The notes under the pieces are model-generated. The model did not search any database, was not told the DNA's origin, and was given only the letters and a program-made list of their open reading frames with translations. A DNA stretch of 8,640 nucleotides from Gammaproteobacteria bacterium. GTDB taxonomy: Bacteria > Pseudomonadota > Gammaproteobacteria > Pseudomonadales > Halieaceae. The stretch spans positions 1 through 8,640 of the forward strand of contig JAOUDU010000081.1 of the NCBI GenBank assembly GCA_029859085.1, in the 5' to 3' direction. The translations under genes were made by a program, and so were the position numbers. Of the stretch, positions 6,492-8,640 are shown one piece after another. The stretch's first letter is position 1; the number at the start of each line of letters is the position of its first letter.

Positions 6492-6950
6492 TCAGCTGCC
6501 TGCCTGCATTCGCGCCAACACGGTCTTCCCCGCGATCGTATCGGCACACAGCGACAGGCGACGGCCAGACTCTTCGCGCTCTATTTTAATCCTTATGTCC
6601 GCCGGGGGCAAAGCGCCTTCGCCGCGCTGCGGCCACTCCACCAGGCAGATCGCGCCGCCGCCGAAATAGTCCCGAATGCCCATGAATTCAAGCTCTTCCG
6701 GGTCCCCGAGCCGGTACAGGTCGAAGTGGTATACCTGCCACTGGCCCAGCAGGTAGGGCTCCACCAGGGTGTAGGTCGGGCTTTTCACCGCGCCGCGGTG
6801 CCCCAGCGCCTGGATAAAGCCCCGGCTCAGGGTGGTCTTGCCCATGCCGAGTTCACCCTCGAGGTATATCACCAGGGAGGGCGCGGCGACCGCCGCCAGG
6901 CGCGCGCCACAGGCCAGCATGGCCGCCTCGTCGGCGGCGTGCAGTTCCAT
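6492..6950 (-). CDS. tsaE: TsaE, tRNA t6A37 biosynthesis ATPase
   Basis: TsaE (YjeE) is the small P-loop ATPase that works with TsaB and TsaD to put the threonylcarbamoyl group on A37 of ANN-decoding tRNAs. From the ATG at 6950 it has 152 residues (E. coli 153). Positions counted from that start: Walker [10 protein letters not shown] (32-40), the invariant [10 protein letters not shown] (57-66), HFDLYRL (75-81), [14 protein letters not shown] (83-96) and VEWPQRG (104-110). An in-frame TTG at 6965-6963 overlaps the nnr stop (TTGA) and would add five residues (MSATA). Neither start has a good ribosome site. I prefer ATG because [12 protein letters not shown] aligns with other family N-termini, but TTG is possible. 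The short distance to nnr suggests coupled translation. A 69-base gap separates it from amiB, and I see no signal in it beyond the amiB ribosome site. Confidence 0.95.
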   Translation of the reverse strand: MELHAADEAAMLACGARLAAVAAPSLVIYLEGELGMGKTTLSRGFIQALGHRGAVKSPTYTLVEPYLLGQWQVYHFDLYRLGDPEELEFMGIRDYFGGGAICLVEWPQRGEGALPPADIRIKIEREESGRRLSLCADTIAGKTVLARMQAGS

Positions 6951-6961
6951 CGCGGTCGCGC

Positions 6962-8452
6962 TCAACCCAGCAGCGTCCGCATATGGGGCACCAGGTCGCT
7001 GGCGAGCAGGCCGCGCTGGCCCTGTTCCGCCGCCCGGTCAGCCGCCGCGCCGTGCAGGCAGACGCCCAGCGCGGTGGCCTCCAGCGCCGGCATATGCTGG
7101 GCCAGCAGGGAGCCGATCACCCCGCTCAGCACGTCCCCCATGCCGCCGCTGGCCATGCCGGGGTTGCCGTAGTCGCTGAGCAGCAGCTGGGCGCCGTCGG
7201 TCACCAGGCTGCCGTTGCCCTTGAGCATCGCCACGCCACCGTAGCGCTGCTGCAGCTGCCGCACCGCCGCGAACCGGTCCGCCTGCACTTGCGCGGTGGA
7301 ACTGCCCAGCAGCCGCGCCGCCTCACCCGGGTGGGGTGTGAGCACCCAATTGTCACGGCGGTCCGGGGCGATCCCCCGACCCGCGGCGAGCAGGTTGAGG
7401 CCGTCGGCATCCAGCACCATCGGTTTGCCGCTGGCAGCCGCTGCCTGCAGCAGCTGTTCCGACCAGGGCGACTGGCCCAGTCCCGGACCCACCACCAGCA
7501 CATCGGCGGACTCCACCAGCGGCGCCAGTTCCTGCCCGGAGCGCACCCCCACCGGCATCGCCTCCGGGGTGCGCGCCACCAGCGCCGCCACGTGCCCGGC
7601 CCGGGTGGCCACCTTGACCAGGCCCGCCCCGCAGCGCAGGGCCGCCTCCGCCGCCAGCGCCGCGGCGCCGGCCATGCCGTAGTCGCCCCCCACCACCAGC
7701 ACGGTGCCGTAGAGCCCCTTGTGGGCCGTCGCCGGCCGCGCCGGCAGGCGCTCCAACAGGTACTCCAGCTCCAGCCGGTAGCTGTCGCAGTCGACCTGGG
7801 CGTAGACCTCCGGCGGCACCCCGAGGTCGTTGAATTCGATCGCCCCGGTGTGGTCGGCTGCCGCCAGGCTAAAGAGGCCGCGCTTGAGGCCGATGAAGGT
7901 CACCGTCAGGTCGGCCCTTACCGCCAGGCCCAGCACCCGGCCGGTGTCCGAGCACAGCCCCGAGGGAATATCCACCGCCAGCACCGGCGCGCTGTTGCCA
8001 TTGACCGTGGCGATGGCCTCCCGGTAGTCATCCCGCACTTCGCCGCCGAGCCCGGTGCCGAGCATGGCATCGACGATCACACCGAGGCGCAGCAGCGGGC
8101 TGGTGCTGAAGGGCGTGATTTTCACCCCGTTGGCCAGCGCCTGCTGCCGGGCCAGCAGCGCGTCGCCGCTGATCCTGCCAGGGTCGCCCACCTGCAATAC
8201 GGTGGTGGGGATGCCGCGCTTGTGGGCCAGGTCCGCTATCAGGAAGCCATCCCCCCCGTTATTGCCGGTGCCGCACAGCACCTGCACGCACTCGACCTCG
8301 GGCCAGGTCTGCAGCAGGCAGTCAAAAGCCGCGCGCGCGGCCCGGGACATCAGCGCAATGCCCGGGATACGGTGATCCTGGATAGCGCAGCGGTCCAGCT
8401 CACGGGTCTGGGCCGCGGTGTAGAGGCGTTCGGTGCCGAGTGGTTCAGCCAA
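6962..8452 (-). CDS. nnr: Nnr, bifunctional NAD(P)HX epimerase / ADP-dependent NAD(P)HX dehydratase
   Basis: This metabolite-repair enzyme restores hydrated NADH/NADPH: the N-terminal epimerase interconverts R- and S-NAD(P)HX and the C-terminal ATP/ADP-dependent dehydratase regenerates NAD(P)H. It has 496 residues (E. coli 515). The epimerase half (about 1-220) has the YjeF_N signature [11 protein letters not shown] (60-70), VDAMLGTGL (127-135) and AVDIPSGL (159-166). The ribokinase-like dehydratase half (about 240-496) has [13 protein letters not shown] (244-256), VGPGLGQ (321-327), [10 protein letters not shown] (346-355), [13 protein letters not shown] (371-383), LKGNGS (410-415) and [15 protein letters not shown] (430-444). 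The start is TTG at 8452-8450, with GGGAG six bases upstream; no ATG lies in frame before residue 35, which is inside the conserved domain. It is the first gene of the minus-strand block and is probably transcribed from the divergent region to its right. Confidence 0.97.
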   Translation of the reverse strand: MAEPLGTERLYTAAQTRELDRCAIQDHRIPGIALMSRAARAAFDCLLQTWPEVECVQVLCGTGNNGGDGFLIADLAHKRGIPTTVLQVGDPGRISGDALLARQQALANGVKITPFSTSPLLRLGVIVDAMLGTGLGGEVRDDYREAIATVNGNSAPVLAVDIPSGLCSDTGRVLGLAVRADLTVTFIGLKRGLFSLAAADHTGAIEFNDLGVPPEVYAQVDCDSYRLELEYLLERLPARPATAHKGLYGTVLVVGGDYGMAGAAALAAEAALRCGAGLVKVATRAGHVAALVARTPEAMPVGVRSGQELAPLVESADVLVVGPGLGQSPWSEQLLQAAAASGKPMVLDADGLNLLAAGRGIAPDRRDNWVLTPHPGEAARLLGSSTAQVQADRFAAVRQLQQRYGGVAMLKGNGSLVTDGAQLLLSDYGNPGMASGGMGDVLSGVIGSLLAQHMPALEATALGVCLHGAAADRAAEQGQRGLLASDLVPHMRTLLG

Positions 8453-8593
8453 GCTGTGCTCCCAAATTCGTTACAACGGATTCCTGCTCCAAAGCCGATG
8501 GCTTGCAACGAGCAACGTGACATAATCGTCAGCCAAAAAGAATCCCCAAAAATAGCGTCGCTCACCCAGGGGTTCTGGCAGAATTGTACACCC
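8453..8593. promoter_or_regulatory. Divergent intergenic region upstream of nnr
   Basis: These 141 bases are AT-richer than the flanks and separate nnr from a gene starting rightward, so they should hold the promoter of the minus-strand block and that of the divergent gene. Visible elements are the nnr ribosome site, a dyad AAGCC-GAT-GGCTT (8492-8504), a small dyad TTGC-N5-GCAA (8503-8515), tandem GCAACG (8505-8510 and 8512-8517), and a CATAAT hexamer at 8521-8526 resembling a plus-strand -10 box without a good -35. On the minus strand, TTGCAA (8508-8503) lies 17 bases ahead of AGGAAT, a weak pair. No promoter can be assigned with confidence. An open minus frame across this region continues into nnr antisense and is not a gene. 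Confidence 0.45.
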
Positions 8594-8640
8594 ATGTCCC
8601 CGCAAACCGGTCCCCCATTGTCCCAGCAAATGTCAGCGCA
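8594..8640 (+). CDS. Start of a divergent gene, possibly QueG (epoxyqueuosine reductase), partial
   Basis: An ATG at 8594 opens a frame that stays open to the window edge (15 codons, MSPQTGPPLSQQMSA). An in-frame ATG at 8630 is an alternative start. No Shine-Dalgarno site is evident before either. In E. coli the gene divergent from nnr is queG, the cobalamin-dependent epoxyqueuosine reductase of queuosine tRNA modification, and position is the only reason to suggest it. Fifteen residues are too few to recognise a family; orn, another common neighbour, is a second candidate. Coding status is likely but not proven, so no symbol is given. Confidence 0.35.
   Translation, partial: MSPQTGPPLSQQMSA

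Noticed and set aside
8350..8595. Minus-strand open frame of 81 codons spanning the nnr upstream region
   Set aside because: It starts in the divergent promoter region and its 3' half is an out-of-frame reading of nnr. There is no family similarity.
1..8640. A novel defence, mobile or biosynthetic system
   Set aside because: Every long coding region is a well-known housekeeping family in conserved gammaproteobacterial order. There are no transposases, integrase sites, spacer arrays or unexplained large gaps.

Overview
The window is GC-rich and carries a block of housekeeping genes in the order characteristic of Gammaproteobacteria, all on the minus strand: nnr, tsaE, amiB, mutL, miaA, hfq, hflX, hflK. 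This is the superoperon known from Escherichia coli and Pseudomonas. The start of a divergent gene lies at the right edge, in the place E. coli has queG. The organism is very probably a MutH-independent gammaproteobacterium of the Pseudomonadales/Cellvibrionales type rather than an enteric. The evidence is an endonuclease-type MutL, an AmiB with a C-terminal LysM domain, a short acidic Hfq tail, and heavy use of G/C third positions. I cannot name the genus.

Layout in transcription order (right to left): a divergent intergenic region (8453-8593); nnr, a bifunctional NAD(P)HX repair enzyme (8452-6962); tsaE, the t6A37 tRNA ATPase (6950-6492); amiB, a periplasmic murein amidase (6422-5121); mutL, mismatch repair (5107-3251); miaA, the i6A37 tRNA prenyltransferase (3236-2253); a 145-base gap; hfq, the RNA chaperone (2107-1850); a 10-bp hairpin in the short hfq-hflX gap; hflX, a ribosome-associated GTPase (1784-513); a 140-base gap with a GC-rich structure; and the first 124 codons of hflK, the FtsH modulator (372-1). 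nnr to miaA are tightly packed, with gaps of 11 to 69 bases. The gaps before hfq and before hflK are larger and hold structured RNA signals, so these are the likely points of extra promoters or partial termination.

The genes do not form one pathway. They cover metabolite repair, two modifications of tRNA position 37 (t6A and i6A), cell separation, mismatch repair, sRNA regulation, ribosome rescue and membrane proteolysis. Several starts were moved from the longest open frame using Shine-Dalgarno sites and family alignment. nnr and hflX appear to use TTG.

I see no mobile element, CRISPR array, RNA gene or undescribed system here. The points most worth a second look are local: the altered 3' end of miaA, where a palindromic repeat-like sequence encodes the protein's tail; a short in-frame gap in a MiaA loop; and the RNA hairpins around hfq and hflK.
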